64,000 nucleotides of DNA, from positions 372,001-436,000 of the forward strand of contig NZ_FODN01000001.1 in the NCBI RefSeq assembly GCF_900110375.1. The letters are read 5' to 3'. The notes beneath the pieces were generated by a model. It worked only from the letters and a program-made list of their open reading frames with translations, was not told the DNA's origin and ran no database searches. Made by a program: the position numbers and the translations under genes. Positions 8,056-17,281 of this stretch are shown one piece after another (the stretch's first letter is position 1; every line of letters starts with the position of its first letter). This stretch comes from Flavobacterium sinopsychrotolerans. Its GTDB lineage: Bacteria; Bacteroidota; Bacteroidia; Flavobacteriales; Flavobacteriaceae.

Positions 8056-8080
8056 AAAAAGACTCTTTTCAGAGTCTTCC
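8056..8080 (-). terminator. terminator of the M1 peptidase gene
   Basis: Stem AAGACTCT / AGAGTCTT (8059-8066, 8071-8078) with a 4-base loop, followed on the minus strand by a long T run. Confidence 0.8.
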
Positions 8081-8098
8081 TTTTAAATATTTGTTTGT

Positions 8099-10342
8099 TT
8101 AGTCGAATTTAGACTTTACTTCTTCTTTCGGCCAAGTATTATTTGTCACATCGATATCCGCGGTTTCTAACTTTGGATCTACTTGGATTTTTTTGATTGC
8201 TTTTTCAGTTGCATATACTTTCTTAGCAGTATCGTTGTTTTTTCTCCAAATTTGAGCTGGATATTTAAATGTTTCTTTTGAATCATCATCGTACGTTAAC
8301 TCAACAATAAGTGGCATTATCATCCCTCCCGGCTTATTGAATTCTACTTCATAGAAATATTTAGGCGATTTTAATTTTGTTTTTTCATCAGCTGTAAAGT
8401 TTTTGTTTACATATTCCGATAATAGATTCATATCTGAAATGGCTAATGCTTTCTTATCTTTAGATGATAATTCTTCGCTAGTCCCAGGAACTAAATACAC
8501 GAAAGGTCCTTTTTCCTGACCAAAACGTCCTCTTCTAACGACAGCATCTTTTAGTTCTTTAGTTGCAGCCTCAGATACGTAATATTGTTTTACTTCTTTC
8601 ACACCGATATCTACAAAATCAGTGGAATAAAACCATCCTCTGAAAAACCAGTCTAAATCTACTGCCGAAGCATCTTCCATCGTTCTAAAAAAGTCTTCCG
8701 GAGTAGGATGCTTGAATTTCCATCGGTTTGCATATACTTTGAAAGCGTGGTCAAACAATTCTCTTCCCATGATCGTTTCTCTAAGAATATTCAAACCTGT
8801 TGCCGGCTTACCATAAGCGTTTGCACCAAACTGAACTATGGTTTCAGAGTTAGACATAATAGGCTCCAAGAATTTTTGATCGCCGCTCATGTAAGGAACA
8901 ATTTTACTTGCAGGACCACGACTGGAAGGGAAGTTTGTTCCCATTTCTTGTTCAGCCATGTATTGCATGAAAGTGTTCAAACCTTCATCCATCCAAGACC
9001 ACTGACGCTCATCAGAGTTTACAATCATAGGAAAGAAATTGTGTCCTACTTCATGCACTACTACTCCTATCATACCATTTTTAATACGCTCACTAGTCAC
9101 TCCTTTTTCGTCAGGACGACCGTAATTCCAACAAATCATTGGATATTCCATACCTTGATCTTCCGCAGATACTGAAACAGCTTTTGGATAAGGATAATCA
9201 AATGTGTGTGCAGAATAACTTCTTAAAGTATGCGCTACAGTTCTTGTTGAAGTTTCTCCCCACAAAGGATTACTTTCTTTAGGATAAACTGAAATTGCCA
9301 TTACCGTTTTCTCACTTAATTTAACTGCCATGGCATCATAAATGAATTTTCTGGAAGTAGCAATACCAAAATCCCTTACGTTTTTAGCACTGAATTTCCA
9401 TGTTTTCTTCTTGTCAGAAAATCCTTTTTCGTTTGCTTCTGCTTCCGCTTGTGTTACGATAACAACTGGATTATCGTATGATTTCATAGCTAATTCATAT
9501 CTTTTCACTTGCTCCGGAGTAAACACTTCGCTTCTGTTCATAAGCTCTCCTGTTGCTTCCATAACGTGATCTGCAGGCACGGTGATATTTACATCAAAAT
9601 TTCCAAAAGGCAACGTAAATTCTCCCGTTCCCCAAAACTGCATATTCTGCCATCCTTCTACATCATTATAAACCGCCATTCTAGGATAGAACTGAGCAAT
9701 CACATATAATTTATTTCCGTCTTTTTCGAATAATTCATATCCTGAACGACCGCCTTCTGCTCTATAATTGTTGATATTGTAAGACCATTTGATTGCAAAA
9801 GAAAATTTTTCTCCGGGTTTCATTGGCGTTGCCAAATTGATACGCATCATCGTTTGATTGATCGTATACGACAATGAATTTCCTTTGGCATCTTTCACAA
9901 ACTCGATGTTGAATCCACGATCCAGTTCTTGTTTCAAAAATTTATTAGCAAAATTTCCTGCCGGAAAAACCTGCTCCATTCTTTGGCTTTCTGCCAAAGG
10001 AGTTTGTGAGTTTTTAGCAGCTTGATTTTGGTCTAACTGCACCCATAAATATTCTAAAGTGTCAGGGGAATTATTATAATACGTAACGGTTTCTGAACCG
10101 CTTAATCTAGAATTTTTGTCGTCAAGCTCAATGTTGATTTTATAATCCGCTTGTTGTTGGTAATAAGCCGGACCTGGAGCTCCTGAAGCCGTACGAAACA
10201 TGTTAGGCGTGGCTAACAAATCATACATTTGACTAAACTTGTTCGTGTCGTACTTTCCGGTTTGTTTTGGCGCGACTGGAGCCGTTTTTTCCTGTGCAAA
10301 CAATAATGCCGGGAAAAACAATAATAAAGATAATTTTTTCAT
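8099..10342 (-). CDS. M1-family zinc aminopeptidase, secreted
   Basis: This 747-residue protein has a signal peptide (1-16, ending in LFAQ), an N-terminal beta domain and a gluzincin catalytic domain. The zinc motif is HEVGHN at 430-435, with the third ligand Glu453 in DEGLNT; QGMEYP at 396-401 takes the place of the GAMEN exopeptidase motif. The C-terminal part is a helical M1-type domain. It likely trims peptides in the periplasm or at the cell surface. It is the last gene of a minus-strand run that includes DUF6702 and the regulatory-domain paralogs, and is followed by a strong terminator. Confidence 0.92.
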   Translation of the reverse strand: MKKLSLLLFFPALLFAQEKTAPVAPKQTGKYDTNKFSQMYDLLATPNMFRTASGAPGPAYYQQQADYKINIELDDKNSRLSGSETVTYYNNSPDTLEYLWVQLDQNQAAKNSQTPLAESQRMEQVFPAGNFANKFLKQELDRGFNIEFVKDAKGNSLSYTINQTMMRINLATPMKPGEKFSFAIKWSYNINNYRAEGGRSGYELFEKDGNKLYVIAQFYPRMAVYNDVEGWQNMQFWGTGEFTLPFGNFDVNITVPADHVMEATGELMNRSEVFTPEQVKRYELAMKSYDNPVVIVTQAEAEANEKGFSDKKKTWKFSAKNVRDFGIATSRKFIYDAMAVKLSEKTVMAISVYPKESNPLWGETSTRTVAHTLRSYSAHTFDYPYPKAVSVSAEDQGMEYPMICWNYGRPDEKGVTSERIKNGMIGVVVHEVGHNFFPMIVNSDERQWSWMDEGLNTFMQYMAEQEMGTNFPSSRGPASKIVPYMSGDQKFLEPIMSNSETIVQFGANAYGKPATGLNILRETIMGRELFDHAFKVYANRWKFKHPTPEDFFRTMEDASAVDLDWFFRGWFYSTDFVDIGVKEVKQYYVSEAATKELKDAVVRRGRFGQEKGPFVYLVPGTSEELSSKDKKALAISDMNLLSEYVNKNFTADEKTKLKSPKYFYEVEFNKPGGMIMPLIVELTYDDDSKETFKYPAQIWRKNNDTAKKVYATEKAIKKIQVDPKLETADIDVTNNTWPKEEVKSKFD

Positions 10343-10406
10343 AGGTGGAAATCTGGTTATTTCAATGCGTGAAAATAATAATTTTAAGCAGATACATCTA
10401 CATTTA

Positions 10407-10910
10407 TTAATATTTTAACACTCCCTTGGATGAAGACTCCGTAAAAAGTAATGTATTTTTGACTCCCGAAACATTGAAATGCATAATATTTTGTTGTTCA
10501 GAATTGCCTTCGGTTATTACGGCATTATAAATTTCCAACGTATTTATTTTTTGAATTTCTTTCATACTTAAGTAACATATAAGTACATCGCCTTCCATTT
10601 CTTTGCTTAAAAAATGTATGGGCTTCGTTTGACCATTGACCTTAATATAAAATTTTTCGCTGAAGTATTTTTTCAAAAGAGTGACATCTTCGACAGTTTC
10701 ATTATCTGAACCTAAATTGATTTTCTTACTATACTTTTTTCCAACGGCGGCATTTAAATCGTCTACAAATATGCGAGTGGTTAACTGAAGCATTTTCTTA
10801 TCCGGAGCGTAATTTACCTGATATAATGCCACATAAAATTTATGAACACTAAAAGATGTTAACGTTAATAATAGTAACCCAAAAAAAGTAATTAAGATTG
10901 TTTTTTTCAT
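10407..10910 (-). CDS. DUF6702 family protein, exported
   Basis: This 167-residue protein has an N-terminal membrane or signal segment (about 4-21) followed by HKFYVALYQVNYAPDKKMLQLTTRIFVDDL, a pattern I recognise as DUF6702. These proteins are often next to M1 peptidases in Flavobacteria, as here (64 bases upstream of the peptidase). The second half is beta-rich with no catalytic motif. The function is unknown; an accessory role to the peptidase is a guess from neighbourhood only. Confidence 0.78.
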   Translation of the reverse strand: MKKTILITFFGLLLLTLTSFSVHKFYVALYQVNYAPDKKMLQLTTRIFVDDLNAAVGKKYSKKINLGSDNETVEDVTLLKKYFSEKFYIKVNGQTKPIHFLSKEMEGDVLICYLSMKEIQKINTLEIYNAVITEGNSEQQNIMHFNVSGVKNTLLFTESSSKGVLKY

Positions 10911-10991
10911 TCGAAGATTCTATTTGTTTTTTATCGGAAAATGGTATCGCCATTCTTCAATCTTAATTTGTATTCTGGAATCATGGCGATT

Positions 10992-11747
10992 TCATTTTTC
11001 AAAAGTAGTAATTCTTTTAAATTCTTCGTTCTTGGTGATTAAAAAATCAATTAGTAAAAACTCATCTTCTTCTTTCAAAAGATTTTTTGATTTTGGATCA
11101 CTTTCGCAATAATCCAGAAAAAGACCAATTTCTTCCGTTTTCAACTTCAAGGTATTGGTAAAAAAATAGCGATCCAACCCTTTCGAAACCGTTTCGGAAA
11201 AATCTACTTGCGCATTCAATCCTGCTTTTTCGGCAGAATCTTTTTTAAACACTTTAGAAACCATTTTGAATATTCTAACAAAATCCATTCCGTTTTCTAT
11301 GGTTCCATCTGAAGGAATGGTTCTGTTTATCGGTGAAGATTTCGCATCATCCGTAAATTGTATGTCTACAAATTTCTGAGTGTTCCCTATAACTGGCTTT
11401 ATATCCGTTTTACCTTTTACAATTACTTCTTTCAAAAGCGTAGTTTGCGTTTCTAAAGCAACAACAAACAACGGTTTTGAGAAATCTTTTTCCTGAAGCA
11501 CTATTTTCTTAGATTTAAAAGAAGGACTTGAAACCAGCAAAGTATCTTTGGCTTTAGCCAAAATATCAAAGAAACCTTGATTGCTGATAAAAGTTCTCGT
11601 TTTCGAATTCAGATTAAAAACATAACCGTTATCCACCAAAGTTAAGTCATTTACAAACTGACCGTGCAGTGATTTTCTGTTTTCGTTTTGCCCAAAAGAA
11701 AGTTGGCAAAAGAAAAGTAAGCTAAGAATTTTTATTGTCGTTTTCAT
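10992..11747 (-). CDS. carboxypeptidase-like regulatory domain protein, paralog 4
   Basis: This 251-residue protein has a signal peptide (ending in CQLSFGQ) and an N-terminal domain (about 25-115) with the carboxypeptidase-D regulatory-like pattern LHGQFVNDLTLVDNGYVFNL and LKEVIVKG. The C-terminal part differs more from the three upstream paralogs, but keeps the TLKLKTEEIGLFLDYCE and RITTFEK regions that match their ends. It is fourth of four tandem paralogs read from 14004 downwards. It has the usual domain order of a TonB-receptor N-terminal extension but no barrel, so it is a stand-alone exported protein of unknown function. Confidence 0.75.
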   Translation of the reverse strand: MKTTIKILSLLFFCQLSFGQNENRKSLHGQFVNDLTLVDNGYVFNLNSKTRTFISNQGFFDILAKAKDTLLVSSPSFKSKKIVLQEKDFSKPLFVVALETQTTLLKEVIVKGKTDIKPVIGNTQKFVDIQFTDDAKSSPINRTIPSDGTIENGMDFVRIFKMVSKVFKKDSAEKAGLNAQVDFSETVSKGLDRYFFTNTLKLKTEEIGLFLDYCESDPKSKNLLKEEDEFLLIDFLITKNEEFKRITTFEK

Positions 11748-11788
11748 CTCGATTTATTAAGTTTTGTATTTTATATCCCAGTCAATTC

Positions 11789-12544
11789 TCATTGTTTTAG
11801 TATGTCTTTGTATTCTTGTGCCAAAGCTACCATAAAAAACGAAGTTCTTTCTTCATTTTTGGATTCTAAAACTTTCAAAAAATTATCATTTTCTACTATG
11901 AAATATTTAAAACCATTTACGTAATCACTTGCAATTCCCAACTGAACTGTAAAGTATTCTTGATTGTACAATTCAGAAATCAATTTGATATAGTTTTCTT
12001 TTTTCTCCAATACAACTAATTTCTTAAGCCGTTTCGTTCTTCCATTGATCTTATTAATCAGCGGATCGAGTGGCATCGACCCACCTAAAAGATTCAATAG
12101 TTGTATAGGCTTGAGATCTCCAGCAGTTCTTAACCTTCGTTCTGCCGGACTATATTTCACCGGGTCTTTAGTTACAACACCCAATGAAAACGCGTTAATT
12201 TGATTCTTATTGACAATCACCTCTTTCAATTCTATCGTCTTAGACTCCATATAGATTGACAGCATTCCAAGTTCAAAGTCATTAAAACTGATTGTTTTCT
12301 TAAACGTTTTAAGATCTATAGCACTGAAGACCAATATATCATTGGCTTTCGCCAAAATAAAAAACGCTCCAGAACTATTTGTTTGCGTTATCTTTCCGTT
12401 TGTTAAATTTAAGATATTTATTCCATTTACACCAACAGAATCTACTCTGATTTTTCCCTGCAGCAACTTTTCATCCAGAGTTTGTCCAAAAGAAATTTGG
12501 CACAGTAAAAATAATATCCCCGATAAAATGCTATTGATTTTCAA
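11789..12544 (-). CDS. carboxypeptidase-like regulatory domain protein, paralog 3
   Basis: This 251-residue protein has a signal peptide (SGILFLLCQISFGQ), a regulatory-like beta domain with LLQGKIRVDSVGVNGINI and LKEVIVNK, then the family C-terminal half with YSPAERRLRTA, INKINGRTKRLKK and VNGFKYFIVENDNF. The start is a TTG (12544) that overlaps the end of the preceding paralog by 14 bases; there is no ATG nearby, so translation probably depends on termination of the upstream gene. Function unknown; likely periplasmic or outer-membrane associated. Confidence 0.75.
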   Translation of the reverse strand: MKINSILSGILFLLCQISFGQTLDEKLLQGKIRVDSVGVNGINILNLTNGKITQTNSSGAFFILAKANDILVFSAIDLKTFKKTISFNDFELGMLSIYMESKTIELKEVIVNKNQINAFSLGVVTKDPVKYSPAERRLRTAGDLKPIQLLNLLGGSMPLDPLINKINGRTKRLKKLVVLEKKENYIKLISELYNQEYFTVQLGIASDYVNGFKYFIVENDNFLKVLESKNEERTSFFMVALAQEYKDILKQ

Positions 12545-13259
12545 AAATTATTATTTCGTTATAATTCTCAGCAAGTTTCACAATTAAATACATAACCAAT
12601 GTCTTGTTTTTATCTCTAAGTGCGTTTGCAAAAGCAGCATCATCCACGCAATAATATTGGAATCCTTTTATGTAATCCGGTGGTATTCTTAATGTTTCCG
12701 TGTAATATTTATCTTCAAAAAGCATATCAATTCTAGCCAAAAGCTGTTCTTTTTTTTCTACAATAATTTCCTTTTTCAACATGGCTTTTCTCCCGGATAT
12801 CGTATTCAATAGCCCGTCAATTCCGCCACCAGAAGTTGCTGTATATAATTTCCTTTCAGAAGGTGTGTACTTCTTTTGACCATAGGGAATAATGCCTAAA
12901 CTCTCCGCAGTAATAGATGATTCATTCACTATTACTTCTTTCAAAATAATACTTTTAAGAATCATCAGGACCGTAATAACTTCCCCTAATAAATCCTGTT
13001 TGTTAATTTTCCTTCGGACACCTTCTAAATTTACGGCTGTGAAGACTAGAATATCGCCTTCTTTTACGGGGATTGTAAAAAAACCACTAGCATCTGAAAC
13101 CGTTGCTTTTTCTGTTGACACATTTACAACGTTAATGCGATCCACTGCAACAGAATCTGAAGTTATTTTTCCTCGAATTTCCTTAGTAATATTGGCCTGC
13201 CCAAAGACAACTTGAACCAATAAAAGGACTATAAACTGTAGCGTATTTTTAATTTTCAC
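12531..13259 (-). CDS. carboxypeptidase-like regulatory domain protein, paralog 2
   Basis: About 242 residues. The signal peptide runs to VVFGQ, the regulatory-like domain contains IRGKITSDSVAVDRINVVN and ILKEVIVNE, and the C-terminal half has YTPSERKLYTA, TISGRKAMLKK and IKGFQYYCVDD, clearly homologous to its neighbours. I place the start at the GTG on 13259, which gives a clean MKIK-type signal start; a TTG at 13265 is the alternative. Both overlap the stop of paralog 1 (13249), so synthesis is probably coupled. Function unknown. Confidence 0.75.
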   Translation of the reverse strand: MKIKNTLQFIVLLLVQVVFGQANITKEIRGKITSDSVAVDRINVVNVSTEKATVSDASGFFTIPVKEGDILVFTAVNLEGVRRKINKQDLLGEVITVLMILKSIILKEVIVNESSITAESLGIIPYGQKKYTPSERKLYTATSGGGIDGLLNTISGRKAMLKKEIIVEKKEQLLARIDMLFEDKYYTETLRIPPDYIKGFQYYCVDDAAFANALRDKNKTLVMYLIVKLAENYNEIIIFENQ

Positions 13260-14004
13260 TGGCAATTATTTCTTTATACTTTGTTGCTAATTCTCCTATC
13301 AAAAAAGTGGTCATTGTAACATTTTTAGATTTGAGAACAGTCACAAATCGTTCATTTTCGACACTGTAATACTCAAATCCCTTGACATATTCAGCCGGTA
13401 TTTTTAATGTACTAACAAAATAATCCGTGGTAAACAGATTCTCCAATTGTCTCAAATAGGATTCTTTCTTCTCGACTTCAAGTTCTTTTTTCAGCATTTT
13501 CGTTCTTCCCGAAAACCAATTCAATAATGGATCTGCCGAAATAGATCCTCCCATCATGCTACCCGCATTAGCACTAGCATTAAGATGACTGGCAGTATAT
13601 AACTTTCGTTCTGCAGGCGTGTAGATTTTTTGACCTTTAGAAACAATTCCTAATGAGACTGCATTAATCCTATTTTGAACAATCACCTCACGCAATTGAT
13701 TCACAATAGGCGTCACTTTCACATAAAGAATTCCTTGAGCAAAATGATCTTGTGTCAAAAGTAATGTAGTTTCCTTGAATTGCGATGCCGAAAACAACAA
13801 CGTATCTCCCACCGTTGCCTGAATCGAGAAACTACCTTCTTGATTTGTAATGGAAGCCTTCTCTGTTATTTTATTTATGACATAAATACCTTCCAAAACC
13901 GAAACATCAGCAGTCACTTTTCCGTTCAATTGCGTTCGGGAAGCTTCTTGTGACCAAACATTTGTCGCAACAAAAGCCAAAAATAAGTACACAAATCTAA
14001 TCAT
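13249..14004 (-). CDS. carboxypeptidase-like regulatory domain protein, paralog 1
   Basis: About 251 residues, first of the tandem set. Signal peptide MIRFVYLFLAFVATNVWSQ, then LNGKVTADVSVLEGIYVIN (regulatory-like domain), LREVIVQN, YTPAERKLYTA, WFSGRTKMLKKE and VKGFEYYSVENERF. The frame extends upstream to ATG 14019 and GTG 14028, but ATG 14004 gives the best signal peptide. Paralogs 1-3 share order and motifs along their whole length, so they arose by tandem duplication. Their partner is unknown; the M1 peptidase and DUF6702 protein lie downstream on the same strand. Confidence 0.75.
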   Translation of the reverse strand: MIRFVYLFLAFVATNVWSQEASRTQLNGKVTADVSVLEGIYVINKITEKASITNQEGSFSIQATVGDTLLFSASQFKETTLLLTQDHFAQGILYVKVTPIVNQLREVIVQNRINAVSLGIVSKGQKIYTPAERKLYTASHLNASANAGSMMGGSISADPLLNWFSGRTKMLKKELEVEKKESYLRQLENLFTTDYFVSTLKIPAEYVKGFEYYSVENERFVTVLKSKNVTMTTFLIGELATKYKEIIASEN

Positions 14005-14149
14005 CTCTTTGAAAGCCATTATTGACACCTCGTAAAAGTATCTTAATGCATTCCAAATTAATTACTAATGGGTTGGTAAAAAAATGTTAATTAAAAATTT
14101 GAAATAAAAAAGACTGATTTAATACCTTTAGCACAAATTATCCACAAAA

Positions 14150-14857
14150 ATGAAAAATATACTAATCGCAAGTACCTCTACGCTTGCAAACGAGAATTAT
14201 CTGGAGTATTTATTACCGGAATTGCAATTGCATTTTCAAAACTGCAATACGATTCTTTTTATTCCTTACGCCAGACCTAGCGGTATTTCGCATGAGGAAT
14301 ACACCACAATGGTACGCTTGGTTTTCGCCAAAATAAATAAAAAAGTAATCGGAATTCATGAGTTCGAAGATGCTGCATTAGCTGTAAAAAATGCAGAGGG
14401 AATTTTCACGGGAGGAGGAAGTACATTTATTTTAGTATCACAATTATACAAAAACAATGTTATGGAAATTCTTTCAGAAACAATAAAAAACGGAACGCCT
14501 TATTTAGGAACAAGTGCTGGAAGTAACATTTGCGGATTAACAATGCAAACATCAAACGACATGCCGATAGTTTATCCGCCAAGTTTTAAAACTCTAGGAT
14601 TAATTCCTTTCAATTTGAATCCCCATTATTTAGACCCAGACACTACTTCGACACACATGGGCGAAACTCGTGAAACCAGAATAAAAGAGTTTCATGCTTA
14701 TAATTCAGTTCCCGTTTTAGGGTTAAGAGAAGGAAGCTGGCTGGATGTAAAAGGTGACACAATTACTTTGAAAGGAAATTTGACCGCACGATTGTTTCGA
14801 CAAAATCAAATTCCTGAAGAATTAGAACCTAGAACTGAATTGAATTTTGTAAAATAA
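14150..14857 (+). CDS. pepE: dipeptidase E (peptidase family S51)
   Basis: This 235-residue cytoplasmic enzyme hydrolyses dipeptides with N-terminal aspartate. The nucleophile elbow GTSAGSN puts the catalytic serine at residue 122, and His159 (NPHY) fits the catalytic histidine; FTGGGSTF precedes as the glycine-rich loop. Length and motif spacing agree with PepE. It is transcribed alone and converges on the tRNA-Gly genes. Confidence 0.92.
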   Translation: MKNILIASTSTLANENYLEYLLPELQLHFQNCNTILFIPYARPSGISHEEYTTMVRLVFAKINKKVIGIHEFEDAALAVKNAEGIFTGGGSTFILVSQLYKNNVMEILSETIKNGTPYLGTSAGSNICGLTMQTSNDMPIVYPPSFKTLGLIPFNLNPHYLDPDTTSTHMGETRETRIKEFHAYNSVPVLGLREGSWLDVKGDTITLKGNLTARLFRQNQIPEELEPRTELNFVK

Positions 14858-14879
14858 TTTTGCAAAATCTCCAAAATAA

Positions 14880-14905
14880 AAAAGCCGAAACAATTAAGTT
14901 TCGGC
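14880..14905 (-). terminator. terminator beside the tRNA-Gly 3' remnant
   Basis: Stem AGCCGAAAC / GTTTCGGCT with a 6-base loop, followed on the minus strand by a T run. It sits just after the partial tRNA-Gly 3' end at 14912-14927 and may be the original terminator of the tRNA unit. It can also form on the + strand behind pepE. Confidence 0.7.
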
Positions 14906-14911
14906 TCTGAA

Positions 14912-14927
14912 AAGCGAAAGACGAGGC
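14912..14927 (-). pseudogene. tRNA-Gly 3'-end remnant
   Basis: Sixteen bases, AGCGAAAGACGAGGCT on the + strand, are identical to the 3' end (discriminator, acceptor arm and part of the T arm) of the tRNA-Gly genes at 15022-15094 and 15140-15212, in the same orientation. The rest of the tRNA is absent; the sequence passes instead into two hairpins, including the palindrome at 14955-14970. Confidence 0.75.
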
Positions 14928-14954
14928 TTCCCGTATCTCTTCGTTCACGGGATA

Positions 14955-14970
14955 TCCCGAAGCTTCGGGA
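14955..14970. repeat. 16-bp perfect palindrome TCCCGAAGCTTCGGGA
   Basis: A perfect palindrome next to the tRNA-Gly remnant. Its 12-bp centre CCGAAGCTTCGG recurs at 58228-58239 inside the tRNA-Leu remnant. Confidence 0.8.
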
Positions 14971-14990
14971 CTCACACAACCTTAAAATAA

Positions 14991-15019
14991 AAAACCTCAA
15001 ACAAAAGTTTGAGGTTTTT
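14991..15019 (-). terminator. terminator of the tRNA-Gly(TCC) pair
   Basis: Stem AAACCTCAAAC / GTTTGAGGTTT with a 4-base loop, 2 bases past the 3' end of the first tRNA-Gly on the minus strand, followed by a T run. Confidence 0.8.
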
Positions 15020-15021
15020 GG

Positions 15022-15094
<73 letters not shown>

Positions 15095-15139
15095 ATTATA
15101 ACAGTAAAATAAAATTTCAAAGTAAAACTTGAAACTTAG

Positions 15140-15212
<73 letters not shown>

Positions 15213-15694
15213 ATTAACAACGGTGCAAATATAATTAATAAGTTTGCTTCAATGCAAGTTTTTTTCTTAAAAAGTCGCAAACATACTCCCACAGTCTCTT
15301 TTAATTTAAGAGATTCAAATCATAAAGAATTTAATATGAAAATATTATACCTTTATAGTAGTACAAAAATATTTAAAAAAAATATTGTCAGAGGAGTAAT
15401 AAAAAGCACTTTTAGAAGTATTTTGAGCAAAATAAGCAATCAAAATAACTAAACTATACAGATGAAATTGACTATTGAACAAACCTTATGCCCAATAAAA
15501 GTTTGTTTAAAATAAAATTGCGTTGGTAACTGAAATGATTTGTCTCTCTTTTAAAATGAATACATAAAACAGAACTAATTGAAATAACAAAAGACCTAAA
15601 AAGCAAACGCTACTAAAAAAAGGTCTCGAAATTGAGAAAACACTTTCAATAGAAATGATTTGTAAACATGATGTAACAGCTAAGAATATAAGTG
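15213..15694. other. intergenic region without a confident gene
   Basis: AT-rich spacer between the tRNA-Gly pair and the L,D-transpeptidase gene. Only short frames occur. A 6-bp inverted pair AGACCT/AGGTCT lies around 15592-15624. A short open frame ending at 15702 could be a decayed gene end, but I cannot support it. Confidence 0.4.
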
Positions 15695-17281
15695 ATGAAT
15701 AATTTATTAATGATTATGTTACTGTCTGCCTTTATTAGTTGTAAAAAGGAAGCATTAAAAAGCGAAGTAATCTTGAAAGAAGAGATTGTAAAACCTCATG
15801 TGCAACCGGAAGGAAAACCAACCAACATTGATTCTGCTATAGTAATTTCGCTGCATAACAAAGTGCTCAAGGATTTTTACACATCTACCAATTACAGAAC
15901 GGTCTGGCAATCAGAAGAAAAAAGAAAAATAATTTTAGGACAACTTCTCAAATCAGATGAAGAAGGATTAATTCCCGAAGATTACAACGTAAAAACATTA
16001 TTTGATTTCGAAAAAAAAGCAACCACTCTGGATTCTGTAGATTTGGCAAAATATGATATTTTACTGACCTCCAGTTTGCAAAAATACATCTCGCACCTCA
16101 CTAACGGAAGACTGAATCCCCGAAAATTATACAAAAACTGGGACTTGAAAGAAAACTATATTGACTTAAATGCAACTGTTGCCCAATTACTTAAAACCGA
16201 TTCCTTAGCTTATAAAATAGAGCAGTTGAAACCCAATCATATCGTATACCAAAGATTAAAAAAAGCACTCCAGCAAATTAATGCTTTTCCAAAAGATGAT
16301 TTCAAGCCGATAAAATTTACAAAAATAATAACTCCGAACGACACAAATCCTTCAATGATTACCATCAAGAAACGGTTAATTTATTGGAAAGAACTGCAAC
16401 CTAAAGACAGCCTTTCTCCGTTTTATGATGAAGAAACCGCAACGGCCTTAAAAAAATTTCAAAGTCGGCACGGTTTAGCCGTCGATGCAAAAATTGGAGC
16501 AGGAACAATTACGTCCCTTAATTTTTCTAAAAATCAGCGAACACAGCAAATCATTGTAAATCTGGAACGCTGGAAATGGTATCCAAAACAAATGGGAAAG
16601 GAATACATCATCATTAATATTCCTGATTACAAGTTGACATTGGTTAAGAATAATGATACGCTGAGAACACACAGAGTTATTGTGGGAAGAGCAAAAAGAA
16701 AAACACCGGTACTGAGTTCTAAATTGACACAAGTAGTTTTTAACCCAACCTGGACGGTTCCACCAACAATCCTGAGAGAAGATGTAATCCCTGCTATTTT
16801 AAGAAGTCGAAGCTACTTGACGCAATCAAATATTAAGGTTTACGATAGTAATGGAAGAATTGTAAGTCCTTATGAATGGCAATTATCTCAAGCTAAAACG
16901 TATCGATATGTACAAAGTCCAGGTACTTTCAATTCGTTGGGCATGGTGAAAATCATTTTTCCGAACCGTTTTTCAGTTTACTTACACGATACAAATCACA
17001 GGGATTATTTTGATAAAATTGATCGTTCATTAAGTTCCGGTTGCGTCAGAGTAGACAATCCATTAGAATTAACAGAATATATCCTGAATGACGAAGTAAA
17101 TTGGAATCTGGGAAAAATCACAGAAACTTTACAGAATGAGAGAACGAAATTTGTAAAAATCAAAAAAGAAATAGGCTTCCATCTACTATATTGGACCGCT
17201 TGGAGCGAGAACAACAAATTGATTTTCAGGGATGACATTTACAATCTTGACGCTAATTTGTACGATAAATTACGAAATTGA
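15695..17281 (+). CDS. L,D-transpeptidase with peptidoglycan-binding domain, lipoprotein
   Basis: About 528 residues. The lipoprotein signal ends in AFISC (Cys19 region). The N-terminal half is the scaffold typical of YcbB-like enzymes; a peptidoglycan-binding-1 motif follows (YDEETATALKKFQSRHGLAVDAKIGAGTI split across about 245-275). The YkuD catalytic domain ends in YLHDTNH and SLSSGCVRVDN, with catalytic Cys near residue 450. It makes 3-3 cross-links in peptidoglycan or attaches proteins to it. A GTG 3 bases upstream is also in frame, but the ATG at 15695 is preferred. The 3' end overlaps the convergent YkuD-type gene by 12 bases. Confidence 0.9.
   Translation: MNNLLMIMLLSAFISCKKEALKSEVILKEEIVKPHVQPEGKPTNIDSAIVISLHNKVLKDFYTSTNYRTVWQSEEKRKIILGQLLKSDEEGLIPEDYNVKTLFDFEKKATTLDSVDLAKYDILLTSSLQKYISHLTNGRLNPRKLYKNWDLKENYIDLNATVAQLLKTDSLAYKIEQLKPNHIVYQRLKKALQQINAFPKDDFKPIKFTKIITPNDTNPSMITIKKRLIYWKELQPKDSLSPFYDEETATALKKFQSRHGLAVDAKIGAGTITSLNFSKNQRTQQIIVNLERWKWYPKQMGKEYIIINIPDYKLTLVKNNDTLRTHRVIVGRAKRKTPVLSSKLTQVVFNPTWTVPPTILREDVIPAILRSRSYLTQSNIKVYDSNGRIVSPYEWQLSQAKTYRYVQSPGTFNSLGMVKIIFPNRFSVYLHDTNHRDYFDKIDRSLSSGCVRVDNPLELTEYILNDEVNWNLGKITETLQNERTKFVKIKKEIGFHLLYWTAWSENNKLIFRDDIYNLDANLYDKLRN

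Noticed and set aside
8708..9175. A 155-codon + strand frame inside the M1 peptidase gene
   Set aside because: It is antisense to a well-supported gene with HEVGHN catalytic motif and shows no family signs.
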